DNA of 37,290 nt from Sediminibacterium salmoneum NBRC 103935 (GTDB lineage Bacteria > Bacteroidota > Bacteroidia > Chitinophagales > Chitinophagaceae): assembly GCF_000511175.1 (NCBI RefSeq), contig NZ_KI866530.1:1367621-1404910 (forward strand), given 5' to 3'. The notes under the pieces are model-generated. The model was not told the DNA's origin. It saw only the letters and a program-made list of their open reading frames with translations, and made no database searches. The position numbers were made by a program, and so were the translations under genes. Positions 7,282 through 15,413 of the stretch are shown one piece after another. Position 1 is the first letter of the stretch. Each line of letters starts with the position of its first letter.

Positions 7282-7465
7282 TCATTCAAAGATAAAAAAA
7301 TACATCCATTAAAATGGATGTACAATTTCTGGGCTTCAGTAGGTAGCGGATTAGTAAGTATTACTAAAATAATCACACTCCTTCAACCTGCATGACTTTT
7401 AAGATGAAAGTGAATAAATATTAAAATGCGCTGCGCTTATCCACAGCCTTTTTTCCGGGGGGAGA
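7282..7465. other. Intergenic region between tgt and the LptF/G-like gene
   Basis: This 184-bp stretch holds the tgt terminator hairpin (7301-7322), a TATCTTTG box directly before the permease start (minus strand, 7294-7287) and one isolated DnaA-box-like TTATCCACA at 7437-7445. I see no ORF of interest and no tRNA-like fold. Confidence 0.5.
7293..7322 (-). terminator. tgt terminator hairpin
   Basis: TACATCCATT (7301-7310) and AATGGATGTA (7313-7322) form a perfect inverted repeat. On the minus strand it is followed by a run of seven T (complement of 7294-7300). It lies downstream of tgt but only about 20 bp before the start codon of the permease gene. Confidence 0.72.
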
Positions 7466-8605
7466 TTACAACCGCCGCTTCACTATTTCTAGCATTTCCT
7501 TTTTCCAGCTTGCAAAACTATTGTCCAGTATATGCTTTCTCGCTTCACCCACTAACCACAAATAAAAACTGAGGTTATGTATACTGGCCAACTGCAATCC
7601 CAGAATTTCCTCTGCTACAAACAAATGGCGCAAATAGGCTTTTGTATAATACTGACTGGGTTCAGAAGGCAAACCAGGATCAATGCTGCTGAAATCGGTT
7701 GCCCACTTTTTATTTCGGATATTGATTACACCCTGCGTTGTAAACAGCATGCCATTTCTACCGTTACGGGTAGGCATTACACAATCGAACATATCAATTC
7801 CTAAATCGATGCACTCCAGTAAATTCCAGGGTGTTCCTACTCCCATTAAATAACGGGGTTTATCTACAGGCAGATTTTCGGTGCAAAGTGCGGTAAACTC
7901 GTACATCATTTCTTCCGGCTCTCCCACACTTAACCCACCAATGGCATTACCCACAGCATTGCGTGAAGCAATGTACTCACAGGAAGCTTTTCGTAAATCT
8001 TTGTAGGTGCTTCCCTGAACAATAGGGAATAAATTCTGTGTATACCCGTATTTATCAGGTGTTTCAGCTAAGCGGGCAATGCATCGGTCCAGCCAACGAT
8101 GGGTTAATTCCATGCTTTTTCTGGCATACTCATACGTACTGGGATATGGCGGACATTCATCAAAAGCCATGATAATATCTGCCCCGATACTCCGCTGAAT
8201 ATCCATTACCGACTCGGGCGAAAACAAATGTCTGCTCCCGTCAATATGAGATTGAAAAACAACTCCTTCTTCTTTAATTTTCCGGTTGGCTGCCAGTGAA
8301 AAAACCTGGTATCCGCCACTATCTGTTAAAATAGGTCGATCCCATCCATTAAAGCGGTGTAAGCCACCGGCAGCTTCCAGTACGGCCGTACCGGGTCTTA
8401 AATACAAATGATACGTATTACCTAATATTATCTGTGCTTGAATATCCAGCTTCAGCTGCTGCTGGGTAACTGCCTTTACTGAGCCTACAGTACCAACGGG
8501 CATAAAAATTGGAGTCTGAATCTGACCATGATCGGTTTGAATGGTGCCCGCTCTTGCAGCGGTTCCATTTGCGGTATGTTCAAGTGAATAACTTAGTGCA
8601 GCCAT
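7466..8605 (-). CDS. tgt: tRNA-guanine transglycosylase (queuine tRNA-ribosyltransferase)
   Basis: Exchanges guanine 34 of GUN anticodon tRNAs for preQ1 on the way to queuosine. The protein is 379 aa, the normal bacterial length. Seen: LTDSGGYQVFSL with the catalytic-pocket Asp95, GGLSVGEP, and FDCVMPTRNGRNG with the nucleophile Asp274. The C-terminal region, where bacterial Tgt has a CxCx2C plus His zinc site, reads DPGLPSEPSQYYTKAYLRHL: the three Cys positions are not Cys, while His343 in ASIHNLSFY is kept. The fold elements around it are intact, so this looks like a zinc-less variant rather than damage. The start at 8605 follows a TACTTTTG box closely. Confidence 0.95.
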   Translation of the reverse strand: MAALSYSLEHTANGTAARAGTIQTDHGQIQTPIFMPVGTVGSVKAVTQQQLKLDIQAQIILGNTYHLYLRPGTAVLEAAGGLHRFNGWDRPILTDSGGYQVFSLAANRKIKEEGVVFQSHIDGSRHLFSPESVMDIQRSIGADIIMAFDECPPYPSTYEYARKSMELTHRWLDRCIARLAETPDKYGYTQNLFPIVQGSTYKDLRKASCEYIASRNAVGNAIGGLSVGEPEEMMYEFTALCTENLPVDKPRYLMGVGTPWNLLECIDLGIDMFDCVMPTRNGRNGMLFTTQGVINIRNKKWATDFSSIDPGLPSEPSQYYTKAYLRHLFVAEEILGLQLASIHNLSFYLWLVGEARKHILDNSFASWKKEMLEIVKRRL

Positions 8606-8609
8606 CCTG

Positions 8610-8617
8610 CAAAAGTA
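8610..8617 (-). promoter_or_regulatory. tgt -7 box TACTTTTG
   Basis: TAnnTTTG match on the minus strand, only 4 nt before the tgt ATG. No TTTG is found at the -33 spacing. If used, the transcript would be nearly leaderless. Confidence 0.5.
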
Positions 8618-8630
8618 CTGGTCTTTGCCC

Positions 8631-8638
8631 TATTTTTG
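8631..8638 (+). promoter_or_regulatory. Glycosyltransferase -7 box TATTTTTG
   Basis: TAnnTTTG match on the plus strand, 4 nt before the ATG at 8643. It lies within a 37-bp divergent intergenic region that also holds the opposed tgt box at 8610-8617. Confidence 0.5.
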
Positions 8639-8642
8639 CGGC

Positions 8643-9769
8643 ATGATCATACCCGATATTGTCTGGACCATTTGTTTTGGGCTTTTTTGTACCGTTATTG
8701 CCATTCAGGCATTTTATTACTTATACTTCTTCAGAAGAATGGCTTATTATCATAATAAGGAAAAAGAAGTATCTGTTGAACATCCCGTATCTGTAATTAT
8801 TTGTGCAAGAGACGAAGCGCATAACCTTGTGAAAAACCTTCCCGGGGTTTTGGTTCAGGACTACCCAACTACTCACGAAGTTGTTTTGGTTAACGACAAC
8901 TCAACCGACGAGAGTAAATATGTAATTGATGAATTCAAACGCTCCTTTAAAAACCTGAACATGATTGAGCTTACCCAGGAAGCCAAAATGATCAGTGGTA
9001 AAAAGTTCCCTTTATCCATGGGAATCAAGAGCGCCAAATATGAAATTGTCTTACTCACAGATGCAGACTGCGTTCCCGCTTCCGAAAACTGGATTAAAAA
9101 AATGCAGGACGCTTACGACGAGGAAACAGAAATTGTACTGGGTTATGGAGCTTATCACAAAAAACCCGGCTTACTCAATAAGCTGATTCGATTTGAAACT
9201 TTTCATACAGCTATGCAGTATTTTTCTTACGCTTTGGCTGGTAAGCCCTATATGGGCGTAGGCAGAAACCTGAGCTACAAAAAAGAACTTTCTTTTTTAA
9301 GAATAAAGGATTTTCTTCCATCAATCAAATCCCTAGCGGAGATGACGATTTATTTATCAATCAGGTGGCAACTGGTTCCAATACGGCTGTATTAATGGAT
9401 CATGATGCGCACACCCTAAGTGATCCCAAAACAACCTGGGGTGAATGGATGACACAGAAATACAGACATTATACTACAGGAAAATACTACAAACCCATTC
9501 ATCAGTTTTTACTGGGGCTCTATTCTTTTTCCTTATTTTTTGTTTACCCGCTTCTGGCTATTTCCATCATCTTCTTTAACTGGCAACTAGCCTTGGGTGT
9601 TTATGCTATTCGTTTCTTATTACAGGCTATCATCCTGTATAAAGGAATGGCTAAACTGAATGAAAAAGACCTATACCCCTGGTTCCTGTTTTTTGATATC
9701 TGGATGTTTTTTTATTACCTATTTACTGTACCTGCTATATGGAAAGCGCCGCGCAAAAACTGGGATTAA
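8643..9769 (+). pseudogene. Family 2 glycosyltransferase, membrane-bound, one frameshift
   Basis: I start at the ATG at 8643, not the TTG at 8625, because the promoter-like box lies between them. Order: N-terminal membrane helix (about 5-30), a GT-A domain with VSVIICARDEAHNL, EVVLVNDNSTDES and LTDADCVPA, then a break. One missing T in the run at 9293-9298 throws the frame. Adding it restores KELSFFKNKGFSSINQIPSGDDDLFINQ followed by VATGSNTAVLMDH, which supplies the GDDD acceptor-side motif, and then C-terminal membrane helices (FLLGLYSFSLFFVYPLLAISII). The restored protein is about 375 aa. The substrate is unknown; envelope polysaccharide or glycolipid synthesis is likely. The 3' end overlaps rsmG by 31 bp. 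Confidence 0.88.
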
Positions 9770-10395
9770 TTACCAAGTACTTTGATGATTTTACTCCGCA
9801 GCAATTGCATCAGCTGGGTATGCTAGAAGAATTGTATAAAGAGTGGAATGCCAAAATCAATGTCATTTCCAGAAAAGACATTGACAGTATTTATTTACAC
9901 CATGTACTTCATTCATTAAGTATTGCAGCCATCGCAGATTTTAAGAAAGGGCAGCAGATCATTGATATAGGTTGTGGTGGTGGTTTCCCTGGCGTACCAT
10001 TGGCCATTTTTTTCCCTGAAGTAGAATTTCTTCTGGTAGACAGTATTGCAAAAAAATTAAAAGTAGTAGATGCCGTATGCGAAGCAGCAGGCATAAAAAA
10101 CATAACTACCAAGCATTCCAGGGCAGAAGATATTACCAATAGGAAATTTGACTTTGCTGTTTCAAGAGCTGTTGCTCCTTTAAAAGAGTTATTAAAATGG
10201 AGTATGCCCTTAATTAAAAAACCTACAGGTACTATTTCAGATGGTAGTATTAGAAATGGATTAATCTGTTTAAAGGGGGGCGACTTAAATCAGGAAATAT
10301 TTGAAAGTGGTGCCAGGCCTAAAATGATGCCCATTGTGAAAATTTTTCCGGAAGAATACTTTGAGGAAAAATACATTTTACACGTTGCCAAATAA
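9739..10395 (+). CDS. rsmG: 16S rRNA m7G527 methyltransferase RsmG (GidB)
   Basis: Methylates N7 of G527 in 16S rRNA using S-adenosylmethionine. The protein is 218 aa, the usual size. Seen: the SAM-binding motif IIDIGCGGGFPGVPLAIFFP (about 73-92), the acidic LLVDSIAKK after it, FAVSRAVAPL and the C-terminal NGLICLKGGDL. The ATG lies inside the end of the glycosyltransferase gene (31-bp overlap), which points to translational coupling. A bidirectional terminator follows at 10421-10454. Confidence 0.95.
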   Translation: MESAAQKLGLITKYFDDFTPQQLHQLGMLEELYKEWNAKINVISRKDIDSIYLHHVLHSLSIAAIADFKKGQQIIDIGCGGGFPGVPLAIFFPEVEFLLVDSIAKKLKVVDAVCEAAGIKNITTKHSRAEDITNRKFDFAVSRAVAPLKELLKWSMPLIKKPTGTISDGSIRNGLICLKGGDLNQEIFESGARPKMMPIVKIFPEEYFEEKYILHVAK

Positions 10396-10420
10396 ATTAT
10401 TCAGTAAAATAAAAACAATA

Positions 10421-10454
10421 AAAAACCCGCAATAAATAACGAATGCGGGTTTTT
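10421..10454. terminator. Bidirectional terminator between rsmG and the M1 peptidase gene
   Basis: AAAAACCCGCA (10421-10431) pairs with TGCGGGTTTTT (10444-10454) around a 12-nt loop. T runs follow on both strands, as expected between convergent genes. Confidence 0.88.
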
Positions 10455-10472
10455 ATATTCTGGCAATACCTT

Positions 10473-12335
10473 TTAATCAGGAATCACCAGTTTATTATTG
10501 GTTCTGTTGATATCTGCCAAACGTTGGCTAGGATCAATCTCGATGGATTTTATATCTGATATGGCTCTGGATGTATTAAAGCTGTAGTCGGGGTGAGTCC
10601 ATTTCCATGGAGTGTGCATGGTTCTTGGAACAGCAGACTCAGCTGCTTTTGATCCATACATAATATCCAATGGCATATAATGCATTTCCTGGCTGCCATC
10701 TTTAAAAGTCACCAGTACATCTACCGGCATGGGCATTTTACCTAAACGCTTGATGGTGATGGAAGTTTTATTGTTAACCATTGCAATATCTCCTACTGCA
10801 TAGTCAATAGTCTTGGTACTGTTGATCCAATATTCCTTGTACCAGTCCAACTCTAAACCACTTGCCTTTTCTGCAATACGAATAAAATCATTTGGATTAG
10901 GATGTTTAAATTTCCAGGTATTATAATAGTCCAATAAAATTTTATCTCTTACTGTGGCACCTGTAATGTATCCGAGTTGCTCAATAAAAACAGCTCCTTT
11001 GCTGTAAGCTGCAGAACTATAAGCATAATTGGTATTGAAATGGTCGGCATGGGTACTTGCAGGTTCTTCGTATCCACTTCTTGCCAGTCTGATATACCCC
11101 ATGTAAGTTCCGTTATACCAGAAGCCCGGGCTGTTGCGCAATGTGGCCAAAGCACGGGTGCTTGAATAATCAGTAAACCCTTCATCCATCCATGGATATA
11201 AGGCTTCATTGCTGCCTAAAATCATCTGATACCAGCTATGCATCCATTCATGAATAGCTGTTCCAAGGCTGGCACTTTTAATAAGCGTAGCCATTGGATA
11301 TTCCATACCACCATCGCCACCCTGAACAAACGTATAAGTCTTATAAGGATATGCTCCGAAAGTTTTTGCAATAATCGGATATACCAAAGCACAGGTATCT
11401 GCCATTTTCTGCCAGCGATTTTCTAAGGAATCCACTTTCTTATAAACAACACGCAACAGCGGACCACCTTCAGTTGTTCTGGTAATCATTTTGTATTCGG
11501 GATCGGCTGCCCACATAAAGTCATGCACATTATTGGCCTGCCATTTCCAGGTTAAGGTTTTACCAGATGCAGGTTTCACAGTTACGCCTTTGGCTTCATA
11601 TCCAAATCCAATTTCATTGGCATTCAGTAAATCTCCGCCAGCGGTTACCATATAGTTTTTATCGATGGTGATATTCACATCAAAATCGCCCCATACACCG
11701 TAGAATTCTCTGGCTATATAAGGATTGGCATGCCAGCCCTGGTAATCATACTCCACTACCTTGGGGTACCATTGTGCCATACTATAGCGAATACCTTCTG
11801 CATTATCTCTGCCACTTCTCCTGATTTGAACAGGAACCTGAGCTTCAAAAACTACATCCAATGTAATTTTCGATTTAGGAAGAATGGGTTTGGACAACAC
11901 AATTTCCAGAATGGTTTCATGCTCTTTCAAAGACTGCGCAACTCCATTAATGGTAACCGATTTTACCCGCTGGTATCCGATTTCATCGGGTGTTAGTTTG
12001 CTGATACGATCTTTAACCCTAGCATCCCAATCCAAACCATCATTATTCCTACGGGGATCAGACAATTTGGTTTTTCCTAATTCCCTGCTTCTGACATCCA
12101 TGCTGCTATTGGGCTGGAAAGCATTCCAGTACAAATGCATAAACATCTTGTTCAAAGTATCCGGAGATTGGTTAAAATAATCTATTTTCTGTGTGCCGGT
12201 AAAACGGTTGGTAGTTACATCCATATTTACATTCATGGTGTATTTAATCTTCTGTTGCCAGCGGTCGGGTTGTGCTGTAACTGCTGTACTGATCAACAGT
12301 AAACTAAAAAATAAAAATTGCGTCAATCTAGGCAT
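10473..12335 (-). CDS. Exported M1-family zinc metallopeptidase
   Basis: The protein is 620 aa with a signal peptide (MPRLTQFLFFSLLLISTAVTAQ). The N-terminal half is the beta domain of M1 aminopeptidases. The catalytic region has GGMEYP (about 342-347, the exopeptidase-type motif) and the zinc site HEWMH at 362-366 followed by Glu385 in MDEGFTDY, matching HExxH-x18-E. Such enzymes remove N-terminal residues from peptides, here presumably in the periplasm or outside the cell for peptide feeding. It lacks an obvious T9SS sorting domain at the end (RLADINRTNNKLVIPD). It has a 68-bp gap from rsmI upstream and may carry its own promoter. Confidence 0.92.
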   Translation of the reverse strand: MPRLTQFLFFSLLLISTAVTAQPDRWQQKIKYTMNVNMDVTTNRFTGTQKIDYFNQSPDTLNKMFMHLYWNAFQPNSSMDVRSRELGKTKLSDPRRNNDGLDWDARVKDRISKLTPDEIGYQRVKSVTINGVAQSLKEHETILEIVLSKPILPKSKITLDVVFEAQVPVQIRRSGRDNAEGIRYSMAQWYPKVVEYDYQGWHANPYIAREFYGVWGDFDVNITIDKNYMVTAGGDLLNANEIGFGYEAKGVTVKPASGKTLTWKWQANNVHDFMWAADPEYKMITRTTEGGPLLRVVYKKVDSLENRWQKMADTCALVYPIIAKTFGAYPYKTYTFVQGGDGGMEYPMATLIKSASLGTAIHEWMHSWYQMILGSNEALYPWMDEGFTDYSSTRALATLRNSPGFWYNGTYMGYIRLARSGYEEPASTHADHFNTNYAYSSAAYSKGAVFIEQLGYITGATVRDKILLDYYNTWKFKHPNPNDFIRIAEKASGLELDWYKEYWINSTKTIDYAVGDIAMVNNKTSITIKRLGKMPMPVDVLVTFKDGSQEMHYMPLDIMYGSKAAESAVPRTMHTPWKWTHPDYSFNTSRAISDIKSIEIDPSQRLADINRTNNKLVIPD

Positions 12336-12403
12336 GGTATTGATTTATCGTTAGCAATGAATAAAATAAAGGAAGGTAAATTTCCGAAATTAATTTGAGA
12401 ATT

Positions 12404-13072
12404 CTAATCAGGCAAGCCATCAACTACCAGTACAATTTCACCTTTCACCGATTTAGATTTAAAATATTCTGCAACTTCTATTAAAGTTCCTCGTTGATTC
12501 TCCTCAAATATTTTGGTTAGTTCTCTGGCAACAGAACATTTTCTCTCCTCGCTAAAATATTTCGCCATTTCTTCGAGCGTCTTTACTAATCGCATGGGAC
12601 TCTCATAAAAAATCATGGTCCTTTCTTCGTTAGCCAGTTTTTTCAATAGGGTCTGCCGGCCCTTTTTCAAAGGCAAAAAGCCCTCAAATACAAACCGGTT
12701 GGTTGGCAATCCACTATTTACCAATGCAGGCACAAAAGCTACTGCACCCGGCAAAGTCTCCACTTTAATTTTCCTTTGTATGCATTCGCGAACTATCAGA
12801 AAAGCCGGATCAGAAATTCCAGGTGTGCCCGCATCGGTTATTAATGCCATGGTTTTACCTGCTTCCAGCTGATCGGCTATATGAGATACAATTTTATGTT
12901 CATTATGCTGATGATACGGACTTAATGGCTTTTGAATGGCATAATGCTGCAACAACTTAGATGAAGTTCTGGTGTCTTCACAAAGAATAACATCCACCGC
13001 ATTCAGTACTTCCAGTGCGCGTAAAGTAATGTCCTTCAGATTGCCTAAAGGTGTAGGAACTAAATAAAGCAA
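12404..13072 (-). CDS. rsmI: 16S rRNA 2'-O-ribose C1402 methyltransferase RsmI
   Basis: Methylates the ribose of C1402 near the decoding centre. The protein is 222 aa, at the short end for the family (often about 230-290 aa). Seen: MLYLVPTPLGNLKDIT at the start, CEDTRTSSKLL, the substrate/SAM loop ITDAGTPGISDP, LPGAVAFVPAL and FYESPMRLVKTL, all tetrapyrrole-methylase-fold landmarks. It starts 1 bp after the purS stop, so it is the last gene of the pepP-like/pssA/purS/rsmI run. Confidence 0.95.
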   Translation of the reverse strand: MLYLVPTPLGNLKDITLRALEVLNAVDVILCEDTRTSSKLLQHYAIQKPLSPYHQHNEHKIVSHIADQLEAGKTMALITDAGTPGISDPAFLIVRECIQRKIKVETLPGAVAFVPALVNSGLPTNRFVFEGFLPLKKGRQTLLKKLANEERTMIFYESPMRLVKTLEEMAKYFSEERKCSVARELTKIFEENQRGTLIEVAEYFKSKSVKGEIVLVVDGLPD

Positions 13073-13073
13073 A

Positions 13074-13322
13074 TTATGCGTTTATACTGATCTCAAAAAA
13101 CTCCATCACCTGATTAGCCAGTAGTTGTTTAGCCGCTTTTTCAGCAATCAATTTTGCTTCTTCTGCAGATCCGGCTTCAACCGATAGGGTAATGCGTTTT
13201 CCCACTCTTACGTCTTCAACCTGGTTTATGCCTAAATTGGCCAACCCTCCTAAAACGGCTTTACCCTGAGGGTCTAATAAATCTTTTAAAGGCATTACAT
13301 TGATGGCTACTTCAAACTTCAT
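13074..13322 (-). CDS. purS: Phosphoribosylformylglycinamidine synthase subunit PurS
   Basis: Small structural subunit that joins PurL and PurQ in the FGAM synthase of de novo purine synthesis. It is 82 aa, the expected length. The pattern KFEVAINVMPLKDLLDPQGKAV and the later VEDVRVGKRITLSV are characteristic of PurS. Its ATG overlaps the pssA stop (ATGA, 13319-13322). purL and purQ are not in this window, so their location elsewhere is assumed. Confidence 0.92.
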   Translation of the reverse strand: MKFEVAINVMPLKDLLDPQGKAVLGGLANLGINQVEDVRVGKRITLSVEAGSAEEAKLIAEKAAKQLLANQVMEFFEISINA

Positions 13323-14077
13323 GATTCGGTTGATTTAAAGAACAAAGATAGAATTACATAAGCAATAAACCCTGCCGAAATTGCCAGCCAGCCAAAAAGA
13401 AAAGCAACCGGCAAGGCAATAGCCAAAATGATTAAAAAGGGTAATATTTTAGTGAAACTGATACCATTGAATTTCAAAGCCAGCATGGGTATAGTTGAAA
13501 TCATCCCAAAACTCAGGAACACAATAAGACCATACCATAACCATGGTTTCAAAAGCAAATCCATTACCCAGGCATCTTTGGCATACCAGTTAACCAATGG
13601 AAAGGAGGCCAGCAGAATTCCGGCAGCGGGAATGGGAATTCCTTTGAACCCAACCGACTTTGACGTATCTAAATTAAAACGGGCCAGTCGGTATGCACCA
13701 GCGCAAGGCAATAACAATGCTGGTAATAATGCCCATTCCGTGATATCTAATCCACCTTCTGAACTTGAATAGGAAAAACGCAGAAACTGAAGGACAATCA
13801 TGGCTGGTGCAACCCCAAAACTCACTACATCGGCAAGAGAATCCAATTGTTTTCCCATTTCAGAAGCCTGTTTCATCCAGCGAGCTACAAATCCATCCAG
13901 AAAGTCAACCAGACCAGCCGCAAAAATGAGCCAGCTGGCCCACATCATTTTTTCAGGAATACTCACCAAGCCATCCCCTTCCGCCTGGTAAGTCAGGCCA
14001 GGTTGCAATATGTACAAAATAGCTGTTGCACCTAAAAATAAATTCAACAGCGTAAAACAATTTGGAATATGCTTCAT
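13319..14077 (-). CDS. pssA: CDP-diacylglycerol-serine O-phosphatidyltransferase
   Basis: Makes phosphatidylserine, the precursor of phosphatidylethanolamine, in the inner membrane. The protein is 252 aa with several hydrophobic helices. The CDP-alcohol phosphatidyltransferase signature D-G-x2-A-R-x8-G-x3-D-x3-D is complete from Asp61 to Asp83 (DGFVARWMKQ, then GKQLDSLAD). The head MKHIPNCFTLLNLFLG is typical of PssA. The gene begins 1 bp after the aminopeptidase stop and overlaps purS by 4 bp, indicating one operon. Confidence 0.94.
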   Translation of the reverse strand: MKHIPNCFTLLNLFLGATAILYILQPGLTYQAEGDGLVSIPEKMMWASWLIFAAGLVDFLDGFVARWMKQASEMGKQLDSLADVVSFGVAPAMIVLQFLRFSYSSSEGGLDITEWALLPALLLPCAGAYRLARFNLDTSKSVGFKGIPIPAAGILLASFPLVNWYAKDAWVMDLLLKPWLWYGLIVFLSFGMISTIPMLALKFNGISFTKILPFLIILAIALPVAFLFGWLAISAGFIAYVILSLFFKSTES

Positions 14078-14078
14078 G

Positions 14079-15371
14079 CTATTTACGCTTCATGAATGAT
14101 TCAATTTCATCTGCAGTAATCGGGATATTCTTCATCAAATCATTATTCCCGTTTTTGGTTATCCAGAAATTATTTTCAATTCGGACTCCCATTTTTTCTT
14201 CTTCAATGTAAATACCAGGTTCAATTGTAAATAACATACCCGCCTGAATAGGTTCGGTTCTGGTACCCAAATCATGTACATCTACACCCAGGTGATGCGA
14301 AATACCGTGGTACAAATATTTGCGATACGCTCTATTTTCCTTGTCTTCATTTTTTACATCGGCCTTTGTAATCAGACCAATTTTAATAAACTGTTTGGTG
14401 GCTTCCTCCCCCACTTTATCGGTATAATCCAGAATATTGATGCCTGGTTTTAAAATTGACTTGGCATAGTTGTGTAAATGAAGACAGGCATTGTAAACTT
14501 CTTTCTGTCTTTTGGTAAACTTGCCATTAACAGGAATGGTTCTGGTTAAATCCGCACAGTAGCCCCCATATTCAGCACCAAAATCCATCAACAATAAATC
14601 TCCATCCTTGCAGACTGCATTATTAGAAACATAATGGAGTGTTCTGGCATTATCGCCACTGGCAATAATACTTCCATATGCCGGGCCAGTTGCACGATTG
14701 CTTAGAAAGCTATGCCAGATTTCAGCCTCAACTTCATATTCATGTACACCAGGTTTTACAAATTTCATGATTCTTCTGAATGTCAGATCTGTAATATCAA
14801 TGGCTTTCTGAACCACTTCTATTTCTTCCTTTGTTTTAATGGCGCGTATGGCTTTCATTATTTTAGCCGCACGCATAAACTGGTGTAAGGGATAAAGGGC
14901 TTTCATTTCTGCAATGAAGCGATATTCTCTGGTTTGAATATTGGAAGCTTTTCTGTCGTTTTCGTTGCTATCCAGATAAATGGTATCTGCCAGATGAATC
15001 CAACCCTGTAACAAGGCATCCAGGGTATCTAACCAAACAATGGTTTGAATGCCTGATATTTTTCTGGCTTCTTCAGCTCGCAGTCTTTTCCCATCCCATT
15101 TTTCTTTCAGTTCATTAGGTCTTACCAACACAAGTACTTCGCGAAACTTGGGATCCGGATTGTCTGGAAACAGTATCACCATTGAATCTTCCTGAACAAT
15201 ACCACTCAGCCAGAATAAATCACTGTTTTGTTTAAATGGATGCAGGGCATCTCCATTTCCGGGCCACTCGTCATTGCTTACAAATACTGCAATACTATTG
15301 GTGGTCATCTGGCGTACAAAACGCTTTCTGTTATTGATGAAAATGTTTGAATCTAATGGAAAATATTTCAT
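14079..15371 (-). CDS. Xaa-Pro aminopeptidase, M24B family (PepP-like)
   Basis: Cleaves the N-terminal residue before proline. I use the ATG at 15371 (MKYFPLDSN), two codons after an in-frame TTG; this gives 430 aa. The N-terminal creatinase-like domain spans about 1-170. In the pita-bread domain the five metal ligands are visible: Asp263 (LMDFGAEYGG), Asp274 (CADLTRT), His359 (HGISHH), Glu384 (IEPGIYI) and Glu399 (VRIEN), which line up with those of E. coli PepP. No signal peptide, so it is cytoplasmic. It is the first gene of the tight pepP-like/pssA/purS/rsmI run. Confidence 0.93.
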   Translation of the reverse strand: MKYFPLDSNIFINNRKRFVRQMTTNSIAVFVSNDEWPGNGDALHPFKQNSDLFWLSGIVQEDSMVILFPDNPDPKFREVLVLVRPNELKEKWDGKRLRAEEARKISGIQTIVWLDTLDALLQGWIHLADTIYLDSNENDRKASNIQTREYRFIAEMKALYPLHQFMRAAKIMKAIRAIKTKEEIEVVQKAIDITDLTFRRIMKFVKPGVHEYEVEAEIWHSFLSNRATGPAYGSIIASGDNARTLHYVSNNAVCKDGDLLLMDFGAEYGGYCADLTRTIPVNGKFTKRQKEVYNACLHLHNYAKSILKPGINILDYTDKVGEEATKQFIKIGLITKADVKNEDKENRAYRKYLYHGISHHLGVDVHDLGTRTEPIQAGMLFTIEPGIYIEEEKMGVRIENNFWITKNGNNDLMKNIPITADEIESFMKRK

Positions 15372-15413
15372 GCGCAATCGTTTGTATTACGCAATATATA
15401 AAGTTTGAGGCAC

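Noticed and set aside
7437..7445. Perfect DnaA-box-like TTATCCACA near tgt
   Set aside because: It is a single copy with no further boxes, AT-rich unwinding region or dnaA/dnaN/gyrB genes nearby. One chance hit is plausible, so I do not call an origin.
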